Assembly (NCBI GenBank): GCA_018894105.1
Contig: CM032122.1
Location: forward strand, 40,083,404 to 40,147,403
Direction of reading: 5' to 3'
DNA from: Jacaranda mimosifolia
Taxonomy: Eukaryota > Streptophyta > Magnoliopsida > Lamiales > Bignoniaceae
Length of the DNA: 64,000 nt
Shown here: piece by piece, positions 32,926 to 44,000 of the stretch
How the letters are laid out: each line of letters begins with the position of its first letter
Numbering within the stretch: position 1 is the first letter of the stretch
Notes under the pieces: model-generated
What the model saw: only the letters and a program-made list of their open reading frames with translations
Told to the model about the DNA's origin: nothing
Databases searched by the model: none
Position numbers and translations under genes: made by a program

Positions 32926-34088
32926 ATTACCAGAGAGAAACTGTTAATGATGGCTTCTTGTGATGTAAATATTCTGTCTTTTTCCGTGGTGAAGTGGTGT
33001 GCTGTTAACTGTTTTGTCTGCAACAGTTGACTTGTATTCTTGTACAAATTGTTGGTTGATATGTGGGCTTTGGCATTCGTTTTGAATGGTGACAAGTCTA
33101 CGCTTTTCTTTGAGCGGGTTTTATGGGTTGATTTATTTATTTATTTTTTTCTTAATTTTCCTTTTGGTTGGAGGGGTGTGTGATTGTATTTTTGTTTCCT
33201 TGTTGGCCTTTTTCTGGTGTATTCTTTGCGTTGCCTCCATGAAAGGTGGTAGGTTGGTGGGGTTGACTTCGAATTCTTTGAAAATGAAGAATTTGGGCAT
33301 ATTTTATATTTGATTAAATTCTTTCTCTGGTTAGGTTGATGGGTATTTTGGTTTAACTTTTGGCAGATTATATCTACCGGCAGTTGTTCTACGACTTTCT
33401 GTACCTTTTGGGTTAAGGTATTTGGATATTCAAGGTTTTTGTCACCTTTGGGCTTCTAGATTTGGTTATCCGTTTTCAAGGATTTTGAAAGAGATTTTCC
33501 AGATTGAGAAGTTTGGTATATTTCTAGCTATGCATGGATTTCTATTACTAAAATCAAAGTGTTGATAGTTGTATGTTACTTCAGGGGATTACTTGTCGAG
33601 GTTACTTCAATTCTTTTAAGAGATGACAACATTAGCTAATGTGGGTTTAGACAGGGGCTATATTCTTGGTTTATCTGAGTCATATCTGTCTATTTTAGTA
33701 GTGTGACCAATATGAAGGTGTAGAAGCTCAAGTCTTTAGTTCTATAAATTGTCTTTGACATGCCCATAATATGAAATTTTGGCACCACATACTTGACCCG
33801 AGAAGTAATGTTCTGACATGAACTTCAGGGAAGGAAGAATATAGACGCCCTCTGGTTGAGGCACAAATTAACTATGATATTCTGAGTTAAGAATGCAGGG
33901 AATCTTATGTGCTACTTTTAATCTTCTTCTTTTTCTCTTTTCTGTGTGGATGGGGGGAGGGGACTAGGAGGAGGGCCTGGGAGGTGAGGATTGGATTGGT
34001 GGGAGGGTTATGTTATGTTCTGTATTTCTGCATCCAAAACTAATTATGTTCTAATTATTTTTGCCTTTCAGGATTATTGGAAACAGTT

Positions 34089-35890
34089 ATGGTGAGCATT
34101 CGCAGGCGCAGACTCTTAGCATTATGCTCTGGTATCTAATTTAAAGTGTTCTACTGTTAATAACGGAACGGACAAATATAACACATTACCTTTCCTGGAA
34201 TGTTCTATGTTACAAATAATAATTCTCGGATTTTTGACTTTCAATAGTTACATAATTTTTATAGGGAGAAATTCTTCCTTGGCCCCTCTTTCACAAGTTT
34301 TAGAGCATGGACACACTCCTGAAATCTCTGTGGAGAACACAAAACCAGTCAGTGTTCATCCTCTATCTTTAAATGATGGCTACACTCCAAAAGAAGTAAG
34401 CATGGCAACCAGAGCTCATATGCATCTTTGAGTTCTATTCATCTGGCTCTCTATGCTGACCTTCACTTGATTAGTTGGTATCTGTCTAATATGCTTGTCA
34501 TCATGTTAAAGTTTGAACTGAATGAACGCTTAAGTATTCTGAAGCCATAAAACTTCTTGAGTTGATTGTAGAAATCAAAACATCATGGTTCTGTACAAAG
34601 CTATATTCTGCAGTATGAAGACAACGATCTAATGTTTCCCTGTAGTGATTTTATTCTAAACTTCAGTGTCCAGGTGTCTTATCATGAAGTTATCTCAATT
34701 TCTATGGGCATGTTAAGTGTTGAGAAAGAACAGATCTCATTTCCTGATCAGTAGCCTTAAGCAATAAATGAGGATCCCTAGTTGTTTTTCCTCTCATTTT
34801 AAGGATATTTTGCTTGGCTTTATGAAAGAAAGCATGGCATAGAGGATAGGATCCAATTTCATCATGCTTCTCTTGATGACATCCATATTTCTTTCTGCAC
34901 ACCAAACTCACACTCTATGGATTAAACTAAAGTTTTTCATTTCACAACTGGCTTAGGAAACCACTTTGGAGACTATGCATGGTTCATCAGATTTATCTGC
35001 TGCTTCCAGTCCATCAAAAGAGCATCCCTCTAAGCAATTCCCTGGTTTGTTCTTATTCATTTCTTCTCCAACTTTATAGGCATGCTTAATGATCTGCTTA
35101 GCTAAGTTAATTTCTTTGGTCCAAAACTGTTGAGCAGCTCCAATGCACCCCTTGACTATCTAGTCTTAGTTTATTTTGGGTAGTAAATCATATCTGATCC
35201 ACTATGTTTAATCATCTCAGAGGTTAAACGCAGAAAGCGTCACAGGAGGAAGCATGTTGAAAACCAGGAAACATGTACCATGCGAGGCGTCTATTACAAG
35301 AACAGAAAATGGCAAGCCGCAATTAAAGTCGACAAGAAACAGATCCATTTGGGAACTGTTGCCTCTGAAGAAGAGGCCGCTCGATTATATGACAGGTATT
35401 ACTATTATTACGAAGTGCTAACCGTAGCCAATTGTTATCGAAACTCACAATCCATGCTCTCTTTAGGCAGCATTTTTCCTATAAAATTAGTGATCCCAAA
35501 TTGTTCAACATCAGTTTTCTTGTTTTATATGCTGTGTAAGTGCATTTCGGAAAAATTACAGGGCTGCATTTATGTGTGGGAGAGAGCCCAACTTTGAACT
35601 ATCCGAGGAGGAAAAGGAGGAACTCAGGAAATACAAGTGGGACGAGTTTTTAGCCGTTACTCGCTCTGCAATTACCAACAAGAGTAAGCCCTGCATGCAT
35701 ATATTTAGAACTCGTTAAATTATTTTCATGTCGTAAAATTTTTTTGATGGTTATAATTTCTGGATCATCAGGAGGAGCACAGGGGAGAACTGGGTCTGGT
35801 TCACAAAGAAAACCCCAAAATGATGACTGGGAGGGCGACCGGGGACCCAGGGGTTTCTCTGCTTCTGAAGATGACGCATTAGCGCATTGA
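34089..35890 (+). CDS. APD1: AP2/ERF-domain protein, APD1-like, six coding exons
   Basis: Coding exons 34089-34131, 34265-34395, 34957-35044, 35221-35395, 35562-35683 and 35772-35890; all phases agree and give 225 residues. It starts MVSIRRRRLLALCSG. The single AP2 domain begins near residue 108 (MRGVYYKNRKWQAAIKV, then HLGTVASEEEAARLYDR, AAFMCGREPNFELSEEE) and is interrupted by an intron, unlike most ERF genes. A basic stretch KRRKRHRRKH just before it is a likely nuclear signal. The layout and wording match Arabidopsis At4g13040 (APD1), reported as a positive regulator of salicylic-acid-linked defence; both are recalled, not checked. Note KNRKW instead of the usual R/K-W start, typical of this divergent clade. 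Confidence 0.9.
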
Positions 35891-37712
35891 TCTAATTCTA
35901 ATTTTTGGTAGTTCTACCGCTGCTGCTGCTGCTGCTGATGCAGGCTGAATAAATTCAGTTTGAGTCGTGTTGTTAGCTTTGACAACTTTGATATCTGATT
36001 CGATTCTTGGTATATAAGAGCCCCTATTAGGGCAGGATCACATTGGAAGAGGATTTACTATGTTTCACAATTGGTTTAGTGGCTTTTTGTGCATTCAATT
36101 GCAGACATTTTTCTCACATTGAACTGCTAATTTAGAGAAAATAGTTTTAATTATTTTTCTCTTAATTGAGACACAATAGAAAAATTCACCTCAAACAACA
36201 AAACAATGAAACGTATAGTAACGATAATAGTGATGATAATATATCAAGTAATTGTAAACATATAAATATATTTATATTTATATGTATAAATATATGCTGC
36301 AAGTAACAACACCAATTTCCCGAGAAAACAAAGATGAATCAATTTAAAAGAATCAAAGAAAATAAAAATAAATGATCAAGTAACCAGAAAAATTATTAAT
36401 ATTTCATTCTATTTATCATAAAATGATCATTGAATCGATGGAAATACAAAAATACAACTCAAGAAGAAAACAAAGTCACAATTCCCCAAGGAAGACATTG
36501 TCTTGCAAGTCATTTTTGTCTCTTGACTCTTCTTCGTCTTTCAACTTCTCGTTCTTGCTTCTCAACTCTTCGGTATGTGGGGCCAAAGCTATATCCGTTC
36601 TTACCTTGTTGATCGAACATGAAAAGGGTCTCCTTTACTGGAATCATATGATATCTTTCAGACGTACGAGGAAACCCCATATCATTCAGTTTGAATCCGT
36701 TAATGTTACTGTCATAATCATAAGCAAAGAGGCTGCTGTGATCTTTTGTCGTCCCTTCAAGTACAATATGGCCGCTATGGTAATCTTCAACCCTGGTCGA
36801 TCTTTATCTTCTGAAAGAGAATGATCTTCCCAGTTACTCCACAATTCTGATCCTGATCCAGATTCGGATTCGGGTTCCTTCTTTACCGACACCCACACAT
36901 GAAAAGGCCCCATTAGTTCCAGTAAAACAAGACATCCATTGATCACCACAAGCTCCCATGTTTGTGCTACATATTCTGTCGGCGGCAACTCCGTCTCCTC
37001 AAATACTTCCTCGTCCACGTCGAACCTCAAAATTAAGTTTCTTTTATCAAGTGATAGCCCCAACCAGTAAATCGATCCTTTGAAGAAAACCCTCGTTTCG
37101 GGACAAAGCAACCACGGCTTGCCCAGATTGCATTCAATTCTTCTCCACGAGTCCACCGCCAAAGAATAGATCTCAACTTCTACTAACGATTCTCCTAAAT
37201 AGTTTAACTTCACGATCCTGTGATCGCAGCTCCGCCGAGCGAACCCCAATCCTAAGACAACCTCCGTAAACATCTCCGACGGTTGTCCGCTGGGCGGAAC
37301 GGTTTTCAGGCTTCCAGTCAAAGGATTCCATATATACACGCTGCAATCCTTTGTCAAGCAGATTAAGCCCTCACAAGCGCCAACAACATCGCATGATTCC
37401 CTAAACGGGACGAGCATATTGGATTCCTTGACGTAGGTCGCCGGCGGCGCGTTGCTTCTGCGAAACATGGTTCAAATTTGCGACGGGTTCCTTCGATCAT
37501 GATCAGGCATGTAAAGGAGGTGAGAAGAATCAAATATTTTGCCGTTATTGTTGTTTTGTATCTGATGATGACGATGTTGGGCGACGAAATAGGAGCTCTG
37601 GATCATATCATTCCATGATTTGCAGGCGCTTGTAAATCTCAGTAGAGGTTTTACGGGTAATTTTGAGAGTAATGTGAAGAGTATATCTTCGGGAGTATGT
37701 ATGTTAATGGTG

Positions 37713-38500
37713 GGCTAATTTGAAAAAATATAGTGAAAAAAAAAAAAGGTTTACAAAACTACCGTAGTTATAATAATTTTGCAAAATTATGGTACGCTAT
37801 TTTTTTTTCTTTAATTCAGGAATTAAGAGGCGTGGGCACGCCTCTTAGTTCATGCAGAATTTCCCCTCAAGAGACGTGGCCTCCAGCCACGCCTCTTTGG
37901 GATTTTTCTTTTTTTTTTTTTTTTTTTTTTTTAATTTTTAGTATTGTTTTATATATATATATAAATATATTTTAAATTTTAAATTTTAATGTTTAAATTT
38001 TTTTCTTTTGGGAATAATATTAAGGTTGACATAGCATCATTTGTTTTATCTTTATTTTATGTAATTTAATATAGAATATTTTATCTTATATTTAAAATTT
38101 TAATTAATTAATTTTTTGAAATATTAAAAATGAGCTATAAAATATAGTATAAATTTTAAATTTTTTTATAAATATACTATTTTATAAAATGCAAGTGATT
38201 GAAACATGTTTTTATAAATTTACTATATTCTATATTTTCTTTAATTGATGCAATATATTAATTCATAAAGGAATGTTTGTAATGTTTGAACTTTGACCAA
38301 AATAAGTATGTAAAACCACAGTATATGATTATATATTAATACATTAATCAAGCATTATCATACTTTTTAATCATAAGTGATGCTTGTAATTTGAAGGTAT
38401 GTTATTATTTTGGCATTTAAAACTATCACATAATATTTTTACCTAATCGGTTCTATTTATCTATTCCACTTATAAAATTCAACATTCACATAACTTTATC

Positions 38501-38532
<32 letters not shown>

Positions 38533-40004
38533 TGTCTTTTAGAATTAAACTCAAATGGAAGATGATTCATTTTTTTAGCATGGATATACATGGTTATTAA
38601 GAGAAAAAAAATGGTCATTGTCAATGCCACTTGCATGATTGTTGATACGCGAGTCTCCTTATCCAAATAAAATATATACGAGTAGTCATTTATAAATAAA
38701 ATATTATTTATAAATAATAAATCTTGATTAACGTGTTAATATATAATCATATACTGCAGTTTCACATGTCTATTTTGGCCAAGGTTCTAACATTACAAGC
38801 ATTCATTCAAGAGTTAATATATTATATCAACTAAAGTAAATATAGAATAGAGTAAACTTATAGAAACATGCTTCAATCACTGCATTTTATAAGTATATTT
38901 ATTAAAAAAAAATTAAAATTTATACTACATTTTTATGGTCTCATTTTTAATATTTTAAAAAAATTAATTAATTAAATTTTAAATATAAAATAAAATATTT
39001 TATATTAAATTACATAAAATAATATTAGGGCTGATGTCAGCCCTAATATTATTCCTAAAAGCAAAAAAATTCAAACATAAAAAAAGGAATAAAAAAAAAG
39101 AAATTCTTAAAGAGGCGCGGCCTTCAATGCAATTGTGTTGCAGCAATTATGAATTTAGAGGCATGGCACCGAGCCACGCCTCTTAATTATCTAATTAAAA
39201 AAAAATGAAAAGATAGCTAAAGTTATAGCCACGCCTTTACCATAATTTTTATAAACTTTCAAGAATTAAGGTAATTTTACAAATATTATTTTTTTCACAA
39301 TATTTTTATAAATTAGCCCAAAATAATAACATATCTTAAAATTACAAGCATTACTTATGATTAAAAAGTATGATAATGCCTGATTAATGTATTAATATAT
39401 AATCATATATTGTGGTTTTACATATTTATTTTGGCCAAAGTTCAAACATTACAAGCATTCCTTCACGAATTAATATATTGCATCAATTGAAGAAAATATA
39501 GAGTATAGTAAATTTATAAAAACATGTTTCAATCACTTGCATTTTATAAAATAGTACATTTATAAAAAAATTTAAAATTTATACTATATTTTATGGCTAA
39601 TTTTTAATATTTCAAAAAATTAATTAATTAAAATTTTAAATATAAGATAAAATATTCTATATTAAATTACATAAAATAAAGATAAAACAAATGATGCTAT
39701 ATCAATCCTAATATTATTCCAAAAAAAAAAAAAATTCAAACTTTAAAATTAAAAAATTAAAATATATATATTTATATATATATAACAATATCAAAAAGAA
39801 AAGAGAAAAAAAAAAAAAGGAAAAAAAACTTCCCAAAGAGGCGTGGCCAGGCCACACCTCTTGAAGAATACATCAATCAGGCCACGCCTCTTAACTATTG
39901 AATTAAAAAAAAAAAAAGGGTAAGGCCATAATTTTGCAAAACTTTTAAAATTACGGTAGTTTTGTAAATGTTTTGTTTTTCCACTATATTTTTTCAAATT
40001 AGCC
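37713..40004. mobile_element. Mutator-like element, 2292 bp, long inverted arms, 9-bp target duplication
   Basis: The termini GGCTAATTTGAAAAAATATA (left) and the same in complement (right) are exact for over 20 bp. TTAATGGTG stands on both sides (37704-37712 and 40005-40013) as a 9-bp target duplication, which fits Mutator-like elements. The left arm (37713-about 38415) pairs with the right arm (about 39318-40004) over about 700 bp. A third arm at about 38725-39316 has the same orientation as the right arm and its own terminus (CACAATATTTTTATAAATTAGCCC). No transposase gene is present. Short GC-rich hairpins (AGAGGCGTG...CACGCCTCT) stand in each arm. Confidence 0.9.
37824..37847. other. GC-rich perfect hairpin in the left arm
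   Basis: TAAGAGGCGTG-GG-CACGCCTCTTA is an 11-bp perfect stem. A second imperfect stem (AAGAGACGTGGC...GCCACGCCTCTT) follows at 37868-37897. Related stems occur at 39111-39185 (middle arm) and 39836-39893 (right arm), inside otherwise very AT-rich DNA. Confidence 0.9.
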
Positions 40005-40109
40005 TTAATGGTGGGTTCCATAACTATTATGAAGGTAAGTGTATATGTGTGGAGATACAGTCCAGAGATAAAATGTATATGTTTGGGGTACATGGGAGAG
40101 ATTTATATG

Positions 40110-40225
40110 TCAATTTATCCTGTGGAACAGTATTCCATTTCCCTGTGGGATTACAACTTGGACTTCTATATACAAACTCACATAAAAGGTTCCTTCTAAC
40201 TAGGACTGCAATTCAATTAATTCTG
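40110..40225 (-). promoter_or_regulatory. Orphaned F-box promoter block, copy F
   Basis: In complement: GCAGTCCTAGTTAGAAGGAA, GTATATAGAAGTCCAAGTT, AATCCCACAGGGAAATGGAA, ATACTGTTCCACAGG. It is the same order as before copies D and E. It still drives toward the ATG at 40021, but the gene body is now on the far side of the transposon. Confidence 0.65.
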
Positions 40226-40374
40226 ACTCAATTTTTATTTTTATTTTTTTATATATTTTATTTGTGTTTTAATATCTAAAAAGAATTCCCTTATTAATAT
40301 CTTTAAATTATTTAAATTTTCTTAATATGATTGGCCGAGTTGTAACTATTTTGTATTGAACAATAATATCTCAA

Positions 40375-40560
40375 AAAAGGCCGAATGGCCTATGGCTCAA
40401 CGACATAAGTCTCCCACATAATGTGAGAAGTCAGGAGTTCGAGCATAGTTCAAGCCAAATTAGTCTACCTCTGCTTTGGCATGAAAGAGGGAAAGATCCA
40501 TTGGACAATATTTCATGAATTAGGCTTACTAAATCTCAATGTGATATGGACATTTTGAAG
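40375..40560 (+). mobile_element. tRNA-derived SINE-like fragment
   Basis: CTATGGCTCAACGACATAAG (A-box-like) followed by GTCAGGAGTTCGAGCATAG (B-box-like GTTCGA) at polymerase III promoter spacing, in tRNA-like DNA. The tail and target duplication were not resolved. Confidence 0.5.
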
Positions 40561-41231
40561 TGCAAAATTCAAGAATAAAAGATGTGATGGATGAATATGG
40601 ACTTCCCAACAGTAAAAGATGTGGCTGCAAATAGATGGCAACCCATTTCCTAAATCGTTTTTGGAAAATCTTTAAAAATTTTATTTCTATATTTCTTAAT
40701 GAGAAAGCGTTAACTTGGTCGATGTTTTCTTAAATAGACAAAGAAAAATAATACTAGAAGAATAATTTTGAGAAGACGTTTAAATAGTTTATAACAACTC
40801 TTCGATGATTTTCTTTTAAATTATAGAAATAAGAAAATAATAGGGAAAAGAAAAGGCCTCAGCACTTGAATTGTTGCTCTCGTTTGGCTTACTTTCTGAT
40901 TTTATTTTATTTTATTGAACTTTTATAAAACAATAAAATTAATTAATATATTCCTAAGTACAAAACTGATTAATATTTTCTCAAACACAAACCTTTTATG
41001 GAATGCGAATTCAAGAACTGTGGCCCAATTGAAGGTTTGGTCGGGCTTAGCCGAAAGTGAGACCTTAGACCCATCGGGCCTAATAAAAGCCCATACAATG
41101 TGAGGCAGGCTTTGGCCAGAGCCCATCTGCTGCTTGAGCTGCTCATTCGCTCAATTGTCGCCACCCTGAGCCACCGTCAACCGCGCCCTTTTCCTTCTCA
41201 GACTCCCTCTGTACGCTGTTCAGATCAAGAG
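40561..41231. other. Intergenic; promoter side of the Tim17-family gene
   Basis: No separate gene seen. 40985-41231 is GC-richer and is the probable 5' UTR/promoter of the next gene. Confidence 0.4.
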
Positions 41232-43150
41232 ATGGCTTCAGATGACAAAAACCCAGATCAAATAAACCCTCCTTCTCCTTCTTCTTCTTCTTCAATTTCA
41301 TCGCCATCAGACCCGTGGAAACAGCGTATACTCATCCCCACTCTACTCGCAGGTTGTTTATTTTTTTATTACCCATTATCTTTTTCGTACGCCTCTGTTT
41401 TTCACTAGCCAAAAGACCACTACTTTCTGGGTTGGTTTTGTTGATATCGTATTCAATTAGGCTGGAGATTAAAGATGCTTATTTTTTCTCAATGAGAAAT
41501 TGTGCGCTGAGATTGTTGTTTCATTTTTATTTTTCCCATGTAAATTAGGGGTTGCTGGTGGAGCTGTTGGATTAATATCAAAGCATAGAAAAACTCACGG
41601 CCTTTCAAAAATATCAGCGACTTACGCATCTAATTTTGCTATAGTCACCGGTTGCTACTGCGGTAAATTTAATTCTTTTGATTGTACATTTATTTGTTTC
41701 AGAATTTTTATAGTCTTTTTTCTAGCTGGAGTAATGCTTTAGTTGACGTTCACTGCGTATGAGATAACGACCATGACTATAAGTTTGTAGTTTATCGGTG
41801 GTTATCTATACATTGGTTGAAGAAAATTGGATTTTGAACATCAAAGATGAGTTGATTTGTATCCTGCAATGTGGATTCTGTAGCTTTACTATTTTCTATT
41901 CTGCGAGTTTTAGTGGTGGCTCTGTTCTAAGGCTGTGAGTCCAACAACATCCATAGCAGATAACTGCTGTTATGTTGGTCCAGCAATTCATTTTGCTTCC
42001 GCTAAGCAGTAACAGTTTGTGGTTCTAATGATTGGAAAAGTGATTTCTTAGTGCGCTAGTATCTTATGTTTAGATGACAATGCTAAGCACCTTTGTACTT
42101 GGATCAATAACATGCTGTTCTCGCTTTTTATGGAGCATACAAAGAAAAATGTGATTATTGCAATCCAGATATACTTTTCTTCTGCAAACAAAGGGCAAAT
42201 TTAGATGTTCAATGGTCAAGATGCATTCCCCAAAAGAAATTGCCTTATTTGATTACTGAGTATATTAGTAATATTGAGGGTATCAAGCAAAAGAATGTTT
42301 CCATGTCTGTGCATTATGCAAAACACGTACTGACCTTTTGGAGTGACAGGTGCGCGTGAATTCGTGAGGGTGAGTAGAACCGGGAAGCCAGACGACTTGC
42401 TGAACTCAGTCATTGCAGGCTTTGGTAGTGGGCGCTATTCTTGGACGCCTTCAAGGTCAGAATTTCTGACCTTTCTTTTCGTATCTGCACTTGCACATGT
42501 CTATATGTTCATAAGCATTGTACAGACTCCTCTGTGCTTGAACACTTTCCATTGAAATTTTAATTTGGCTAGGGAGTTTACATGAAGAAGCTTTATCAAT
42601 GATATAATATCTGCTAAATTGTTTGATGCTTTTGTGGTTGATCACACAAGGAGTTGAAATAGATTTCCAAAGCCAGCTGGCACCTTAAGATTTATTGAAT
42701 TTCTTGTTCTCGATCGCAACAAAAAAAGAATTATGTGAATGAGTTTGGGATGGGATAGGCTTTTGGCTGTTCGACTTTGTCTTTTAACAATTTAGTTGTT
42801 CTTTTGTATTAATGTCTGGATTCATGTACACACATCGGCCTAAATTCTTTCACTAGTTTTTGTTGATTCAATGTGAATTACAACCCCTTTTGTTTTATGA
42901 TGCATTAGGTGGTCAAATTGGCGCTGTTCGTTACTCAGTTATTTTTGCTGTTGTCGGGACAGCAGTTGATTATGCTACTCTAAAGCTAAAGCCGGCCATA
43001 AGCGAATTTGCAGAGAAAAAGGACAGTTGGTTTAAATTGCCTGAATGGTCACCCATTCGGGTACTTGACGATGAAGCTGTTGCTGCAAAACGTGCTCGGG
43101 AGCAACAAATCTATAGAAATGTCCATAATCTTAACAAAGAAGAATCCTGA
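41232..43150 (+). CDS. Tim17/Tim22/Tim23-family membrane protein, four exons, apparent frameshift in exon 3
   Basis: Exons 41232-41352, 41549-41662, 42350-42455 and 42909-43150. Start MASDDKNPDQINPPSPSSSS; then membrane-type glycine-rich segments (LIPTLLAGVAGGAVGLISKH, YASNFAIVTGCYCGAREFVR, GGQIGAVRYSVIFAVVGTAV). The tail is charged (PEWSPIRVLDDEAVAAKRAR). The fold resembles plant Tim17/22/23-related (PRAT) proteins of mitochondria or plastids; the exact member is recalled as similar to Arabidopsis At3g25120. With the natural exon 3 donor (CTTCAAG|GTCAG) the CDS is 583 nt, one base too long. The end of exon 3 read one base over gives GAILGRLQ, in phase with exon 4. An extra G in GGG at 42430-42432 (or an assembly error) explains this. 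Using the donor TTTG|GTAGTG (exon end 42424) would restore the frame but drop about ten residues. Confidence 0.8.
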
Positions 43151-43676
43151 TATCTTTTTCCTTGCTGTATTCTCCTTTTCCATTTTTGTGTTCGCCCCTC
43201 TTTCCAGTTGGGACTGCGTAACATGTTTTTTTCAAGTCATACATATGTCGCATCTCTCCCAGAGTTGTAATAAAATTGCAAACGCGGCACCAAGGGAAAT
43301 ATATGGAGGTGCAATTATCATTGATTTTAGTATCTGTTTTAATTTTTATTATTATCAATAAAGAAAAAAATAATAAAATTAAATATAGATATTTTATGTG
43401 TGTAATCATAATTAAGCTATTTCTTTAGTCACTAATAAATTACTAATAATTTGATAAGCTAAACAATTATTTGTAGTTAAAAACTATTATTTACTAGTAA
43501 TTATTCAATTGGTTGAATTCAAAAGGTATTTATTTGGTTATTGGATTTATAAATAATTCTTTTTCAAGTATTTTATTATCATTATCTTTGAGCGCGTTTG
43601 ATAGTGATTATTAGCCACTATAAGGTGGAATAATCTCATCTTATCTTTTGTTTGATATCAGTTATTACAATAGTAT

Positions 43677-44000
43677 AGGGGTGCAAACGAATCGAGCCAG
43701 CTCACAAGCCAAATTAGAGCTAGCTCGAAATAGTTTGAATTCGAGCCAATCTCGAGCTATTGCGAGCCAATATATGATTGAATTTTATTTTTTATTTTAT
43801 TAAAAAATATATATTATATTACTATTTTTTTTATTTTGAATTCGAGCTCGAACTTGCAGTTTTTTACAATTTATTTGTCAATTCAAGTTTTATCAAATTG
43901 ATCCGAGCTGAGCTCGAATTTTAATTTTAGACTTGTTAAGCTCGAGTTCAAAATTTTTGTCCAAACTCGACTCGACTCGTCTCGACTTAATTGCACCCCT
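43677..44000. mobile_element. hAT-like MITE with GAGCTCGAG-rich arms, copy 2
   Basis: Left end AGGGGTGCAAACGAATCGAG, right end in complement AGGGGTGCAATTAAGTCGAG. The arms are built of AGCTCGA/TCGAGCT words. ACAAT follows the right end and ACAATAGT precedes the left, a partial target duplication. It is nested in the left arm of the Harbinger-like element. Confidence 0.82.

Larger units (their letters stand above)
36510..40021 (-). pseudogene. F-box/FBA gene, copy F: split by a transposon, with a stop and a frameshift
   Basis: The start ATG (40021-40019) and the first five codons (MEPTI) lie on the right of a 2.3-kb insertion (37713-40004); the rest of the frame resumes at about 37712. Further damage: a TGA at about 37473-37475 where sisters have TGC (CAAATTTGAACC for CAAACTTGCACC), and a one-base deletion near 36780 (ACCATAGCGGCC for ACCATGGCCGGCC). 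After it the sister-like frame continues (LFAYDYDSNINGFKLND) to a TGA at 36510. Between these lesions the FBA region is well kept (CEGLICLTKDCSVYIWNPL, LGLGFARRSCDHRIVKL). The insertion alone removes the start, so the gene is dead in this haplotype. Confidence 0.92.

Noticed and set aside
33086..33313. Reading frame in the 5' region of the AP2/ERF gene
   Set aside because: It lies in the probable 5'-UTR intron, is hydrophobic from T-rich sequence and has no domain.
7148..40021. Could the F-box cluster be a self-incompatibility (S-locus) F-box cluster?
   Set aside because: Tandem F-box/FBA genes and transposon-rich DNA recall S-loci, but no S-RNase (T2 RNase) gene is in the window and the N-termini differ from typical pollen SLF proteins. 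Ordinary F-box/FBA expansions look the same.
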